Source: Deltaproteobacteria bacterium (GTDB taxonomy: Bacteria > Myxococcota_A > UBA9160 > SZUA-336). From it: DNA of 56,291 nucleotides. Position 1 is the stretch's first letter. The number at the start of each line of letters is the position of its first letter. The stretch lies in contig JAJDAK010000082.1 in NCBI GenBank assembly GCA_029261895.1, forward strand, positions 1-56,291, read 5' to 3'. The notes beneath the pieces were generated by a model. It was not told the DNA's origin. It did no database searches and was given only the letters and a program-made list of their open reading frames with translations. The position numbers and the translations under genes were made by a program. This document shows, in pieces, positions 44,398-54,148 of the stretch.

Positions 44398-44925
44398 GTG
44401 GCCCAGAGTTTATCGAAGGCGGACATCGAGCGGCTGTTTGATTTGCTTAACGAGGAGTTACGCTTAGGCTCCGTGAAGGGAGAACTTTATTTGGTCGGAG
44501 GCGCCGTCATGTGCCTGTCGTTCGATGCACGCGAATCCACTCGTGATGTAGATGGATTCTTTAAGCCAACCCGGAAGATACGAGAAGCTGCCAAGAAGGT
44601 AGCAGCCATAGAGGGCCTTAACCCGGACTGGCTCAACGACGGAGTTAAAGGCTACCTCAGCCAAGACGGCTCCCACTCAAAGTATCGAGAGTTGAGCAAC
44701 TTGACTGTGTTTGTCGCCGACCCAGAGTATCTGCTTGCCATGAAGTGCCTAGCGATGAGAATTGGCGAGGAATTCCAGGACCTGGACGATGTTCAATATC
44801 TCTTGAGACATCTCGGTCTGCGTGAATACCAAGACGTAGTTGAGATAATCTTGAAGTACTACCCTATGAATAGGTTCCCTCAGAAGACGCTTTATGCTCT
44901 AGAGGAGATGTTGCCTAAGCAGTAG
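44398..44925 (+). CDS. DUF6036-like nucleotidyltransferase, likely toxin or modifier
   Basis: This 175-aa protein begins with GTG 3 nt after the previous stop. LYLVGGAVMCLSFDARESTRDVDGFF carries the G-G and the D-x-D pair of minimal nucleotidyltransferases. A small helical tail (MKCLAMRIGEEFQDLDDVQYLL) follows, as in DUF6036/AbiEii-like proteins that alter tRNA or partner proteins. Paired with a likely RHH repressor, it is best read as the second gene of a toxin-antitoxin-like module. Which partner is toxic is unknown. Confidence 0.68.
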   Translation: MAQSLSKADIERLFDLLNEELRLGSVKGELYLVGGAVMCLSFDARESTRDVDGFFKPTRKIREAAKKVAAIEGLNPDWLNDGVKGYLSQDGSHSKYRELSNLTVFVADPEYLLAMKCLAMRIGEEFQDLDDVQYLLRHLGLREYQDVVEIILKYYPMNRFPQKTLYALEEMLPKQ

Positions 44926-45000
44926 ATGCACCCCAGCTTGGCCGCCTGCAGCCCGGATGGCCCGGGGGCCGCGATTTAACACATCGCCCGATCTCGGAAC

Positions 45001-45026
45001 TGGACTCGTTCAAGGGAGTCAGGTCA
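45001..45026 (+). repeat. 26-bp repeat, left copy
   Basis: TGGACTCG-t-TCAAGGG-a-GTCAGGTCA matches the copy at 54039-54064 at 24 of 26 positions, in the same orientation. The two lie just outside the kinase operon. The GGGGTCAGGTCA core resembles sequences often seen near REP-associated transposase genes, from memory. Confidence 0.55.
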
Positions 45027-45027
45027 G

Positions 45028-45252
45028 CCGGGTAGCGCGCTCGTCGCGTTTACCGATGGGCTGGTAGAGGTGACCAACACGCGTGAAGAGTGCATCGATC
45101 CTGAGCAGATCACTTTGGCGCTATCAGAGTCCGCGGAGGCCAGTGCGACGGAGTTACTCGATGTGATGCTTCATGTGTATGATGAATTCAAGGGAGAAGC
45201 GGCCGCGGCCGACGATCTTTCTGTACTCGTCGCGAAGCATATCGCTAAATAG
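45028..45252 (+). pseudogene. C-terminal fragment of a SpoIIE/PP2C-type phosphatase
   Basis: The open frame GSALVAFTDGLVEVTN...AAAADDLSVLVAKH (74 aa) has the FTDG and DDLS acidic metal ligands of the last third of SpoIIE-like phosphatases. It begins right after the 26-bp repeat with no start codon for the whole domain, so most of the gene is missing. It reads up to the kinase operon's end and probably was the 3' part of a signalling gene. Confidence 0.65.
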
Positions 45253-45279
45253 GGCCGGTACATCGATCCAAAAGTGCGA

Positions 45280-46593
45280 TCAAGACTGAGTGATCGGTAG
45301 GCGTACGATGAAGACCGTTCCACCTTCCTGCGGGCACTCATGGCTCAGTGTTCCACCGTGCTTGTCAACAATCGTCGAGTGAGCGACAGATAGCCCCTGG
45401 CCAGTACCCAGGCCTACATCCTTCGTAGTAAAAAATGGGTCATAGATACGACCGGCTATTTCATCTGGGATTCCTGAACCTGTATCGTGGACTCGGATCT
45501 CCGCCCAGTTCTCTACCGGCCTCGAGCAGATCTGGATTATACCTTTCTTAGTGCGCTCTTCCCCGAGCATTTCTTTGACGGCCTGAATCGCGTTTAAAAT
45601 CAGATTGAGAATCACCTGACTTACATCCGCCGGATAGAGCTCGATCTCTGGCAGCTCCGGGTCGAGCTGTAGATCCAGATCTGCGATTTGGCTCCATTCA
45701 CTGCGCGTTACGACCGTAGTGGAGCGAATAAGTTCGTTGAGATCGGTAAGCGAACGACTACCAACACCGGGATGCGCGAAATCCTTCATAGCAAGTACGA
45801 TCTCGGAGATCTTCGCCAGTCCTTCCAGGGATTCGGAGACCGCTTGGGGTAGATCTTCCGCAAGATACTCCCATTCGATTTCCTCGCGCCGTGCTGCCAA
45901 GACCTCACGCACCTCTTCGGGGAGCGTCAGCTTTTCTTCAACGATCTTTTCTATGTCTCGCCCCCAGTCGAGCAATGTTCTAATTGAGTCTTGAACGAAG
46001 TGCAAATTGTCTAAAACGTACTGTGCAGGTGTGTTGATCTCGTGCGCTAGGCCCGCAGCCAATTGACCGATAGATTCCATTTTTTCGGTCTGCACGCGTT
46101 TGCCTTCTTCGCGCTTCTTCTCAGCAAGATCGTGAAAAGCGATGATCAGTCCGACGATGGATTGATCTGTATCTCGGCAAGGGTAGCAAACGTAGTCAAC
46201 TGGAACGGCCGAACCGTCTTTTCCCCAGAACACTTCGCTGCAGTGGTGTACGATGCCGTCCGCGAGAGAGATCAGCGGCGGGCAGAACGGCGCCGGATAC
46301 TCGGTGCCATCGCGCTGGGTATGATGCACGGTGGCATGATAAGGTTTACCGACGAGTTCGTCACTGCTCCATTGTAACGCGCGCTCTGCGGCCTCGTTGA
46401 CCTCGACGATATTTGCGTCGGTATCAAGTTCGATCATCGCGTGACCCGACCACTCGCGTAGTAGTCGCGCTTGTAGCTGCAGCTGCGCCAGCGCGTGCTC
46501 TGCCTCTTGGAGCTGCGTATGTAGCGCAGTTTTATCGTTCACGGGATCGGCGGTCGCCGTCTTTTCATGCGACTTAGACGACACCAGGCTCAT
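45280..46593 (-). CDS. Cytosolic PAS-domain histidine kinase
   Basis: The 437-aa kinase has no membrane segment. A helix-rich N-terminus (1-45) and a PAS domain at about 45-155 with WGKDGSAVPVDYV are followed by the dimerisation helix. The phosphorylated His184 lies in [13 protein letters not shown]. An insertion of about 60 residues ending in AMKDFAHPG follows, then the HATPase (NLILNAIQAV, DTGSGIP and GTGQGLSVAHS). It shares the INTPxQYV box and the MK-[ND]-F-[SA]-HPG signature with the two kinases upstream, so the three form one paralogous group. It is the last gene of the operon and overlaps the MHYT kinase by 20 nt. Confidence 0.9.
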   Translation of the reverse strand: MSLVSSKSHEKTATADPVNDKTALHTQLQEAEHALAQLQLQARLLREWSGHAMIELDTDANIVEVNEAAERALQWSSDELVGKPYHATVHHTQRDGTEYPAPFCPPLISLADGIVHHCSEVFWGKDGSAVPVDYVCYPCRDTDQSIVGLIIAFHDLAEKKREEGKRVQTEKMESIGQLAAGLAHEINTPAQYVLDNLHFVQDSIRTLLDWGRDIEKIVEEKLTLPEEVREVLAARREEIEWEYLAEDLPQAVSESLEGLAKISEIVLAMKDFAHPGVGSRSLTDLNELIRSTTVVTRSEWSQIADLDLQLDPELPEIELYPADVSQVILNLILNAIQAVKEMLGEERTKKGIIQICSRPVENWAEIRVHDTGSGIPDEIAGRIYDPFFTTKDVGLGTGQGLSVAHSTIVDKHGGTLSHECPQEGGTVFIVRLPITQS

Positions 46594-48601
46594 CCTCGGA
46601 CGGATCCGAATTCATCGGCAGGTGAATAGTGAAGGTCGTACCCACACCCTCCTCGCTCGAGATATCGATGGTACCGCCGTGTTTGTCGACTACAACGGAG
46701 CGTGCAATCGCCAATCCTTGACCGGTTCCCTTGCCCACCCCCTTGGTGGTAAAGAAGGGGTCGAAGATCCGCTCACGAATCGCTTGCGGAATACCAGGTC
46801 CGGTATCGCGAATATCGATTCGTGCTGAATCGCCCTCGCGTCGGGTCTGGATTTGAATAGTCCCTTTCTCTTCGTTGGTGTTACCTTCCGAAAGCGCATG
46901 CGCAGCGTTTACAACGATGTTCAAAATGACCTGATTGAACTCTGCTGCTACGCATGGAACATCGTATACGTTCGGATCGAGGTCGAGCTGAACCTCTGCA
47001 ACGTATTTCCACTCATTACGTGATACGGTTACCGTACTTTCGATTGCGCAATTGATATCGATAGGTTGTTTGTCACGAGATCCCGGATGTGAGAAATTCT
47101 TCATTGCACTCACAATATCGGTAATACGCTGCATGCCATCGCGTGACTGTCCGAGTGCCTGAGGAATCTCTTCGAGAAGGTATCCGATATCGACTTCCGC
47201 CTCCATTTGTCGCGCCGCTGCGGCCTGTTCGAGCAAAACGCCAGATTCTTCTGCCGCCGTGATGAGTGCTCCGTACTCCTTTAATACTCGAGCGAGTTCT
47301 TCAAATGACGACGAAATGAATTGAAGATTGTCGCCCACGTATTGTGCGGGAGTGTTGATTTCGTGTGCGATGCCAGCCGCGAGCTCCCCGATGGATTCCA
47401 ACTTTTGTGCCTGCAAGAGCTGCGATTCCAGTGCCCGTTGCTCGGTTAGATCCGAGACAATGCCAGTAAACGCGCGCTGACCACGTACGCTGCACTCGGT
47501 CACGGTCAGGGACAATGGGAATACCTTATCATTGCATCGGCGTCCCTCAAGTTCGTGCTTTACGCCGATGATGCCATCGCCACCCCGCTCGCAGTAGCGC
47601 GTGAACATTTCCTGGTAAGCTTCCATTGATGAATCTGGAATCAGCATATCCACACCGTGTCCGAGGACTTCATGGGAGAGATAGCCGAACGTGCCCGCGG
47701 CAGCCGTATTGAATGTGATCACCTGTCCCGTATCGTTGACGCTGATGATTCCTTCTCCTGCGGTCTGAACGATCTGGCGTGTGCGCTCCTCGCTCTCGTG
47801 TAGATCGTCAGATATTCCTTGTAGACGCCGGTCGACAATTGTCGAAATAATCGCGGTTGCCAAGATCACAGTTGACAACAGCGATACCGCCAGACCTAAC
47901 GTATCGGGGTCTAGCACAACATCTGGCGCGGCAAGTATTTCGCCCGGCAGATAAACGGATGCCATCATAGCGGTGTAGTGCATGCCGGCTACCGCACATC
48001 CCATAATCCCCGCACTGAGGAGCTGTACTTTGAGAGAAGTGGCTTTGGAGCTTCGATTGAGACCGAACTTTACATAGAGTGCAAACGTCGCCAATCCATG
48101 CGCGACCAAGATAGACAACGCGAATAGGCCGGGATGAAAAAGCATCTTCGCCGGCATAACCATCGCCATCATGCCGGTATAGTGCATGGCGCCAATCGCG
48201 CCACCGAGCAGAATGCCACCAAGGTTGAGCCGTGCAAACGACAGCTTTGTACGGCTCATCGTGTGAAGCGCGATGGCACTCCCGACAATGCCGGGCAAGA
48301 TCGACACGAGTGTGACTACAGGATCATATGCAACAGGCACGGGGAGTCGGAAGGCCAGCATTCCAACAAAGTGCATCGTCCATATACCGCATCCCATGGC
48401 GACGGCACCCAAGCTAAGCCAGATGATCCGCGTTTGAGTCCGTTCGTTGTGGCTAATACGTTCCGAGATCAGCAGCGCGGCATAGCCCGCAACCGACGCG
48501 ACCAGCAGCGATAGCAGCACAAGCGGCAGATTGAAGCTGCCCTGGAGCGCAGCACTGAGATCCATGCTCGCGTCAACAAAATGAAGCGGTCCATGCGACA
48601 C
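46574..48601 (-). CDS. MHYT-domain sensor histidine kinase
   Basis: The 675-aa kinase starts at GTG 48601, 6 nt after GGAGGAG. Its first 260 residues form seven membrane helices with three MHYT motifs: IWTMHF (His77), GAMHYTGM (His140) and GMHYTAM (His208). In this family these conserved Met/His residues are proposed to bind copper and sense O2, CO or NO. A PAS domain follows at about 270-390, then the kinase core with His413 in [13 protein letters not shown] and the HATPase ([28 protein letters not shown]). It overlaps the PAS kinase by 20 nt and abuts the heme kinase exactly. Confidence 0.93.
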   Translation of the reverse strand: MSHGPLHFVDASMDLSAALQGSFNLPLVLLSLLVASVAGYAALLISERISHNERTQTRIIWLSLGAVAMGCGIWTMHFVGMLAFRLPVPVAYDPVVTLVSILPGIVGSAIALHTMSRTKLSFARLNLGGILLGGAIGAMHYTGMMAMVMPAKMLFHPGLFALSILVAHGLATFALYVKFGLNRSSKATSLKVQLLSAGIMGCAVAGMHYTAMMASVYLPGEILAAPDVVLDPDTLGLAVSLLSTVILATAIISTIVDRRLQGISDDLHESEERTRQIVQTAGEGIISVNDTGQVITFNTAAAGTFGYLSHEVLGHGVDMLIPDSSMEAYQEMFTRYCERGGDGIIGVKHELEGRRCNDKVFPLSLTVTECSVRGQRAFTGIVSDLTEQRALESQLLQAQKLESIGELAAGIAHEINTPAQYVGDNLQFISSSFEELARVLKEYGALITAAEESGVLLEQAAAARQMEAEVDIGYLLEEIPQALGQSRDGMQRITDIVSAMKNFSHPGSRDKQPIDINCAIESTVTVSRNEWKYVAEVQLDLDPNVYDVPCVAAEFNQVILNIVVNAAHALSEGNTNEEKGTIQIQTRREGDSARIDIRDTGPGIPQAIRERIFDPFFTTKGVGKGTGQGLAIARSVVVDKHGGTIDISSEEGVGTTFTIHLPMNSDPSEDEPGVV

Positions 48602-50599
48602 CTACGACTCCTCCACTTCTACCGGCAGACGAAGGATGAAAGTCGTCCCCTGGCCTGTCTCTGTCTCGATCTCAACGGTTCCCCCGTGCAGCTCCACAAT
48701 GACGGAGTGTACGATCGCGAGTCCTTGGCCCGTGCCTTTTCCGACCTCTTTAGTCGTAAAAAACGGCTCAAAGATCCGCTCTCTAATTTCGTCGGGAATT
48801 CCAGAGCCAGAGTCTGAAATTTGAATCTCCACACGATTTCCGTTCAGTCGGGTCTGAACGTCAATTGTGCCCTTCTCGGCGCGCTCTTGTTTGCTTGTAC
48901 CGCCGATCGCATGGGCAGCGTTCACGATCAGATTCAAGAATGCCTGATTGAGCTCCGCTGGATAGCATGAAATCTGCGGCAGATTCTCGTCGTAGTTGGT
49001 GACAATATCCGCGACGTACTTCCACTCATTACAACTCACCGCGATCGTGCTTTCGAGTGCTTCGTTGATGTCCGCGCTCCGCTTCCCTTCTTCCCCAGGA
49101 TGCGAGAAGTTCTTCATCGCACGAACAATCTTTGCAACGCGATCGATTCCTTCGAGTGATTCGTGAATCGCCTTGGGAACTTCTTCCTTCAAGAATTCGA
49201 GATCCGCTTCTTCATGTGCTGTGTCGATTTTCTCGAGCAGGCCAGGATTTGCTGTTCCTGATTTTACCGCTTTAATTAGCGCCGTATGATGTGAGATCAC
49301 ATCAAAAATTTTCTCGAAAGACTCCTTCAGAAATCGCGTGTTGTCGTTTACATACTGAGTTGGCGTATTGATTTCGTGTGCGATCCCAGCCGCGAGTTGC
49401 CCAATAGCCTCGACTTTTTGTGCCTGTCGAAGCTGAGATTGGAGCGTCTGTTCTTTCGTCGCATCGCGTCCGACTGCAACAAAGTTCAGTGTCCTACCAG
49501 ATGTGTCCCGTACTGGAGAAATCGTTCGAAACTCTTCGAAGTACGTACCGTCTTTTTTTCGGTTAATGAGGTAGCCTTTCCAGACACTTCCCTCGATGAT
49601 CGTCTGCCACATGTTTCGATAAAACACTCGATCGTGTCGGTCGCTTTTCAGAACGCGTGGTGTCTTTCCGATTACATCATCGCGATCGTATCCTGTCACA
49701 CGGGAAAAGGCAGGATTGACATAGCAGATGGTTGCATCGGTATCTGTGATCATCACCATTTCGTCGATATGCTCAACTGCGCTTTCCACACGTCGTCGGC
49801 GTTCGATCTCCGACTCGAGTTCCTTTGCATAACGCATGTGATAGATCGCACGGGATTTCTCGGTGCTGGAGTTTCGCAATAGCGTGATGAGTAGGAATAA
49901 CCCGGTGCATCCCAGAATCGCCAGTACAGCAAGGATGGGTAACTGCTGTCTCTGAAGAGACGCTGCCGCTTGACTGCTTGCATCGAGTGGAACCGTGACC
50001 TCGATAACGCCTCGCACGTCGCCCACTTTCCAGTCGTTCTTTGGTGTTTGGGCATGGGAATTGTGGCAGTCGACGCAGCTTGGACGCATTCGATCGGCGA
50101 CCGCGTAACGGAGTACAGATTTTCCATCATGTTCTTCGAAGCGGTGAAATGGTGAGTTTGGATCCTGCGCTAGTGTTTTCCATGCAGCTTGCGAAAATAC
50201 GTCACGGAGACCCCCGTCCTCTTGGCGCCAGGGAAACGGGTACGCGCTATAGAGGCGTGTTGTTCCAATCGAGTGCTGCTCGGTCAGACGCGATCCGAGC
50301 AGCATGCTTAGGGTCGCGGGGAGAGGGATTGCGCCATCTATGGAGCGGTAATCGTGAGTAACCTTGACGCCGTTTGCGCGGACGCGTTCAACAACTTCAG
50401 AGGTGTAAAGTGTCCGAAACTCACGCAGGACTGTTGAATAATTGTTGGCGTGGTGAATCGCGATGCTGCGTACGAGTTCGTGCTGAGCGCGTTGTTGAAG
50501 AAGTACAGTTATTCCAACGCTAATTAGTGTTACAAGTATTAAAAGCGCTGCGACATACCGATCGATAAACAGCGTAATGCGTTCCCGTAGTCGCATCAT
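48602..50599 (-). CDS. Heme-c DUF3365 sensor histidine kinase
   Basis: The 665-aa kinase has two membrane helices (about 17-35 and 219-241) around a periplasmic Tll0287/DUF3365 domain with one c-type heme motif, CVDCH (175-179). This points to redox or gas sensing. A PAS domain at about 275-385 ([15 protein letters not shown]) and the kinase core follow: His408 in [31 protein letters not shown] and [11 protein letters not shown]. The core is closely related to the MHYT and PAS kinases of the same operon. Heme attachment requires a cytochrome c maturation system elsewhere. Confidence 0.92.
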   Translation of the reverse strand: MMRLRERITLFIDRYVAALLILVTLISVGITVLLQQRAQHELVRSIAIHHANNYSTVLREFRTLYTSEVVERVRANGVKVTHDYRSIDGAIPLPATLSMLLGSRLTEQHSIGTTRLYSAYPFPWRQEDGGLRDVFSQAAWKTLAQDPNSPFHRFEEHDGKSVLRYAVADRMRPSCVDCHNSHAQTPKNDWKVGDVRGVIEVTVPLDASSQAAASLQRQQLPILAVLAILGCTGLFLLITLLRNSSTEKSRAIYHMRYAKELESEIERRRRVESAVEHIDEMVMITDTDATICYVNPAFSRVTGYDRDDVIGKTPRVLKSDRHDRVFYRNMWQTIIEGSVWKGYLINRKKDGTYFEEFRTISPVRDTSGRTLNFVAVGRDATKEQTLQSQLRQAQKVEAIGQLAAGIAHEINTPTQYVNDNTRFLKESFEKIFDVISHHTALIKAVKSGTANPGLLEKIDTAHEEADLEFLKEEVPKAIHESLEGIDRVAKIVRAMKNFSHPGEEGKRSADINEALESTIAVSCNEWKYVADIVTNYDENLPQISCYPAELNQAFLNLIVNAAHAIGGTSKQERAEKGTIDVQTRLNGNRVEIQISDSGSGIPDEIRERIFEPFFTTKEVGKGTGQGLAIVHSVIVELHGGTVEIETETGQGTTFILRLPVEVEES

Positions 50600-51177
50600 G
50601 TCTTGTCAACCCGTTCCATCTCGAGAGCGAGTTCGGCCATAAAACTTTCGAAGTCTTCTGGTATCTCATCGGATTTTACAACAATCGCGCCCGTCTCGTT
50701 GCGGTCGACCGTGACGATGCCGGGATTCGTCCGTTCCAGGCGCTCGAGACGGTCGGTCTGTTTCCGCAGACAGCGTAGGGCAGTGGTACTCGCAGATTTC
50801 AGTCGTGCGAGGTCTATCGCACTCCGAATTCCGAACGACAGATCGACAGCTGATATTGGCTTATTAAAGAACCGATAGATTTCACCATCGTTGATGGCAC
50901 GCTTCGCAACCTCATGCTCAGTTTCGCCGGTCAGCATCATGCGTACGGATTGCGGCCAGCGGCGGCGAACCTCGGCTAGAAAATCCGTCCCTTTGATTCC
51001 CGGCATGTTTTGATCCGAAATCACGACGTCGATCGGACTTCGCTCAAGCAACTCAAAGGCCTGAGGTGCGGCCTCCGCGACGAGCAGTTCAAACGACTCG
51101 TTTCGGAGCGCACGTTGGATGCTGATCCGTAGGTTCGAGTCGTCATCGACAAAAAGAACCGTACCGCGGGCACTCAT
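50596..51177 (-). CDS. REC-only response regulator
   Basis: The 193-aa protein has a REC domain with Asp11-13, phosphoacceptor Asp55 (VVISDQNMPG), the T of MLTGET and Lys106 (FFNKPI). A short helical tail without known output domain follows (about 120-193, EIPEDFESFMAELALEMERV). It overlaps the neighbours on both sides by 4 nt. As the operon carries three kinases and three regulators, it could act as a shared phosphate carrier. Confidence 0.88.
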   Translation of the reverse strand: MSARGTVLFVDDDSNLRISIQRALRNESFELLVAEAAPQAFELLERSPIDVVISDQNMPGIKGTDFLAEVRRRWPQSVRMMLTGETEHEVAKRAINDGEIYRFFNKPISAVDLSFGIRSAIDLARLKSASTTALRCLRKQTDRLERLERTNPGIVTVDRNETGAIVVKSDEIPEDFESFMAELALEMERVDKT

Positions 51178-52367
51178 TTCCCGGATTCTCGGCCAGGAGG
51201 ATTGGGGCCACTCGATGGCAGGACCTTGATGGGTCCTTTCATCACCTGCCCGCTGCTCTCGACCCAGTTGCTAAGTCGTTGGATCAATGCAACGCTAACT
51301 TCTTGACCCGCCGGGACCAGCAGCATGCCCCCTTCGCTGCAGATGTCCTCCGAGATCACCATCCCTTCCTGCAACTGGTCCAGGGAGAGCTCGCTCTCGC
51401 GATCTGTCACGGTGAGCTCGGCGAGTTCCGCGGCAATTTCCAGCATCTTGGGATCGTATGCCGGCGCCTTCTCATTTAGGCGTTCAAGAACCTGTTTCGG
51501 GTCTTTCTCGGTTGCCTCGAGCTTGTCAATATCGAGCGCGATCTTGAGTAACCGCGCTCCAATGGGGATGTCGTCACCGCGCGGGTCATCGTTCTGAGAG
51601 CCGATACCGTCGTAGCGTAGCTGTTGAAGGCGGATCGCCTCAGAGACCTCTTCGAGCCGCGGAATCGGGCGGATCAGCCGGCTGCCAATCTCCGCCTGTT
51701 CTTTAAGCATGCGCCGTTCTGCGACGCTCAACGTTTGAGCATGGTCGTACTTGTCTATCACCTCTGGCGGAACCGTCACCGATCCGATCTGTGAAAACAT
51801 CGCTGCGATCTCATAGCGCCAGATATCGCTGAGGCCTAGTTTCTGTGCCATCAGTGCCACACGACGGCGCACGCGTGCTGCTTTACCGAACGCGCGAGGG
51901 TTTACAAGCCCGAGAATGTCGGTCACGACGTGTACGGCTCCGTGCAGTGTTTTCTCGAGAAGTTCCCGCTCCGCAATCACCAGGCGATGCAATTTGATCC
52001 CGTCACGAATCGCGCTGCGGAGATCCTCGGGTGTACACGGCTTAGTCAGAAAGCGTGCAATATGACCTTCGTTGACCGCCCGTTTTGCAGCTTCGAGATC
52101 GGCGTTTCCGGTCAGCATGATCCGGGTGACGTCAGGAAACTGCTCCGCAACTTTCACTAGGAATTCGACGCCGTCCATCTCGGGCATCTGCAGATCCGCG
52201 ACGACGACTTCGAACTCGGGGTCCTCCTTGAGAGTTGCGAGACCTTCGCGTGCTCGCGGATGCATCACAAGATCGAAATACTTGTGCTGCTGGCGGCGAA
52301 CCGCAGAAAGCAAGTTCTCATCGTCATCGACGTAGAGGATGCGGGGCAATGAGGGCTTATCAGTCAC
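51174..52367 (-). CDS. Response regulator with degenerate HD domain
   Basis: Residues 1-125 are a REC domain (phosphoacceptor Asp58 in VVVADLQMPEMDG, Lys in TKPCTPEDL). After a helical linker the region 150-290 looks like an RpfG/HD-GYP domain, but the key HD pair is gone: family AALLHDIGK becomes AAMFSQIGS, and GTGYP is replaced by GIGSQ. So it cannot hydrolyse cyclic-di-GMP by the usual mechanism and probably is a binding or scaffold protein. A C-terminal tail of about 100 residues (VISEDICSEGGMLLVPAGQ) resembles those of HDOD/HD-GYP proteins. It overlaps the HDOD regulator by 8 nt. Confidence 0.82.
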   Translation of the reverse strand: MTDKPSLPRILYVDDDENLLSAVRRQQHKYFDLVMHPRAREGLATLKEDPEFEVVVADLQMPEMDGVEFLVKVAEQFPDVTRIMLTGNADLEAAKRAVNEGHIARFLTKPCTPEDLRSAIRDGIKLHRLVIAERELLEKTLHGAVHVVTDILGLVNPRAFGKAARVRRRVALMAQKLGLSDIWRYEIAAMFSQIGSVTVPPEVIDKYDHAQTLSVAERRMLKEQAEIGSRLIRPIPRLEEVSEAIRLQQLRYDGIGSQNDDPRGDDIPIGARLLKIALDIDKLEATEKDPKQVLERLNEKAPAYDPKMLEIAAELAELTVTDRESELSLDQLQEGMVISEDICSEGGMLLVPAGQEVSVALIQRLSNWVESSGQVMKGPIKVLPSSGPNPPGRESGK

Positions 52368-53595
52368 CGTCTACCTCATTCACCGGAACGTTCATGCATT
52401 TCTCGACCCAACGTTCAGCAGCGTCCATTAGCTCGAGATCTTCCAGGTAGGCCAGGTCAAGACCGAATTTCGCGAGATCTTCGACTCGTTCAACACCGCT
52501 GAAGTCACTCCAGGCGCAAACCTGTGCAAAGTGCACGATCGGAAGTGGACCACGCTCTTCAAACCCCGACTGGTGCGGCGCGCTATGCCAGGCCACCGTC
52601 TCGGCGATCGGGACGGGAATCCCCCAAATGCCCAGTAGATACGCACCGATCTCTCCGTGAGTCGTGCCTAGGATCCGACGCTCGGCTGATTCATCGTATC
52701 TTGAGGGTGCGCCTGTGGTGCGAAGCTCTTCCAGGGAGTCAGGCATCGCAGCGGCAAGTACCATCCAACCTATATCGTGTAGAAACGCGGCGAGCGACGC
52801 CTGACTGGTGAGCTCCGACGTCGCCTTCTCGATCTGGCAGATCTGACGCGCGTACACAGCTGCACGCTCACTTCGCCGAGCAACCTCATCGACGAATGCG
52901 CCTTCTTTGCCTTTGAATGCCTCGAAGACCTTTCCGGCGAAAACCAACGACTGGAGTATCTCCGTACCGAGAATGCTTACGGCCTTCTCAGGGCATTCGA
53001 TGCGCCGCGCGATCCCGAAATAACTCGAGTTCACAAGCTGGAGGACGCGAGCGGTCATTCCGATGTCCTTAGCGATGATCCGACCGAGTTCTTCGATCGA
53101 CTTTTCGCTGTCGATCGCACTCACCAGCTCTGAGTAAAGCGATGGAACACTCGGAACCTGCTCGAGCTTTCCGACGATTTCAAGAAGCGCGGGATTTTCA
53201 AGTTGCTGCCGCAGGTTCTGTGCACGTTCGATACACGCCTTTAGACGTTCCGGGTCGCATGGCTTGGAGAGGAACTGGTGACTCGGCCCAACCGCTTTCA
53301 TAATCGCGCTGGCTTCGGATTGGCCTGAGAGAATCATCCGGATGGTCTGGGGAGAGATCTCCATGACCCGGCGCAGAAGCTCAGCGCCGTTCATCACCGG
53401 CATGCGCATATCGCTCACAACAACATCGAATGGTTCTTGCTCGATTAGCTCGAGAGCTTCCGTGGGAGAGATGACGAATTCCATATCCCAGCGGTCTCGA
53501 TGCGCGTGAAGCAAGCGTCGTAGACCTTGAATCAAGCGCCGTTCATCGTCCACGAACAGGATTCGCATCTTTCGGTTTTCCGAAGAGTCCACCAT
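52360..53595 (-). CDS. Response regulator with HDOD domain
   Basis: This 411-aa protein is first in the operon; AAGGA is 8 nt before the ATG. The REC domain covers about 1-130, with Asp62 (VVVSDMRMPV) and Lys in LSKPCDPERL. An HDOD domain follows at about 145-340: VPSVPSLYSELV, then NSSYFGIARRIECPEKAVSILG, AAFLHDIGWMVL and THGEIGAYLLGIWGIP. HDOD domains are HD-related signalling modules without proven catalysis. The tail after 345 is helical. It may be the main output of the kinase operon. Confidence 0.9.
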   Translation of the reverse strand: MVDSSENRKMRILFVDDERRLIQGLRRLLHAHRDRWDMEFVISPTEALELIEQEPFDVVVSDMRMPVMNGAELLRRVMEISPQTIRMILSGQSEASAIMKAVGPSHQFLSKPCDPERLKACIERAQNLRQQLENPALLEIVGKLEQVPSVPSLYSELVSAIDSEKSIEELGRIIAKDIGMTARVLQLVNSSYFGIARRIECPEKAVSILGTEILQSLVFAGKVFEAFKGKEGAFVDEVARRSERAAVYARQICQIEKATSELTSQASLAAFLHDIGWMVLAAAMPDSLEELRTTGAPSRYDESAERRILGTTHGEIGAYLLGIWGIPVPIAETVAWHSAPHQSGFEERGPLPIVHFAQVCAWSDFSGVERVEDLAKFGLDLAYLEDLELMDAAERWVEKCMNVPVNEVDGD

Positions 53596-53630
53596 CTAGC
53601 CCATCCTTGATCGGGAGTGCTGCAAGAGAC

Positions 53631-53655
53631 GTCACGTATTGTTGTGACACGTATT
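53631..53655. promoter_or_regulatory. Repeated motif upstream of the kinase operon
   Basis: CACGTATT occurs twice (53633-53640 and 53648-53655), spaced 15 bp, and GTCAC/GTGAC (53631-53635, 53644-53648) form an inverted pair around the spacer. The site is about 35-60 bp upstream of the first gene and could bind a regulator. No clear -35/-10 pair was found. Confidence 0.35.
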
Positions 53656-54038
53656 TGCGTAGTAAATCGCCATCTCACCAGCGATGCTTGAGCGCTAGGT
53701 GCGGATCTTGCTGTTCGGTTGCTGCGTGGAGCGGGGCTGTGCGACGCAAGGGACTTAAGCGTATCCGCATGTCCAATAGCTCTGAACAACGCCTGCTTGG
53801 GACGTCATCCGAAAGAAGTTGCCATCGCCGCCATCAAGACCTTCCGTGGGCCCGAGATAGATCTTCCTCGCTGATGCGTAGATCATAGGGCGCCCCTTAA
53901 CGAAGATGGGGGGCTCTACTCGGGAGGTCTACGTGTCGGAGTATCGGGATATTCTTTACGAAAAAGAGGCGGGCGGGGATTACGCTGTATACCGCTTCCT
54001 GCCCATCCCTTTCTCCTTTCAACATCCATGGTCCTACA
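53656..54038. other. Stretch with gene fragments upstream of the kinase operon
   Basis: The stretch lacks a full gene. About 53780-53875 (plus) reads LNNACLGRHPKEVAIAAI...IDLPR then TGA, which looks like a protein C-terminus but is not one I recognise. A second fragment follows at 53933. Confidence 0.4.
53933..54038 (+). pseudogene. Possible N-terminal fragment of an enoyl-CoA hydratase-like gene
   Basis: A good GGGAGG lies 5 nt before GTG 53933. The peptide begins MSEYRDILYEKEAGGDYAVY, like the start of crotonase-family proteins (MSEYxxILYE...G), but then departs from the family (FLPIPFSFQHPW). It is cut at the 26-bp repeat at 54039. The match is short, so the identity is weak. Confidence 0.25.
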
Positions 54039-54064
54039 TGGACTCGGTCAAGGGGGTCAGGTCA
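54039..54064 (+). repeat. 26-bp repeat, right copy
   Basis: TGGACTCG-g-TCAAGGG-g-GTCAGGTCA, 24 of 26 identical to the left copy at 45001-45026, in the same orientation. The segment between the two copies is about 9.0 kb and holds the kinase operon. Confidence 0.55.
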
Positions 54065-54148
54065 CTCCGAACGCAATGGCGTGCTTGCACACCGGTGGAA
54101 TCTCATGTTGCCCGCGAGCTTGGCTCGCAGCGGAGAGCCAGTCCCAGG

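Noticed and set aside
45070..45252. Independent 60-aa gene starting at GTG 45070
   Set aside because: The same frame extends back to 45028 in phosphatase-like sequence, so it is the end of a truncated gene rather than a small gene.
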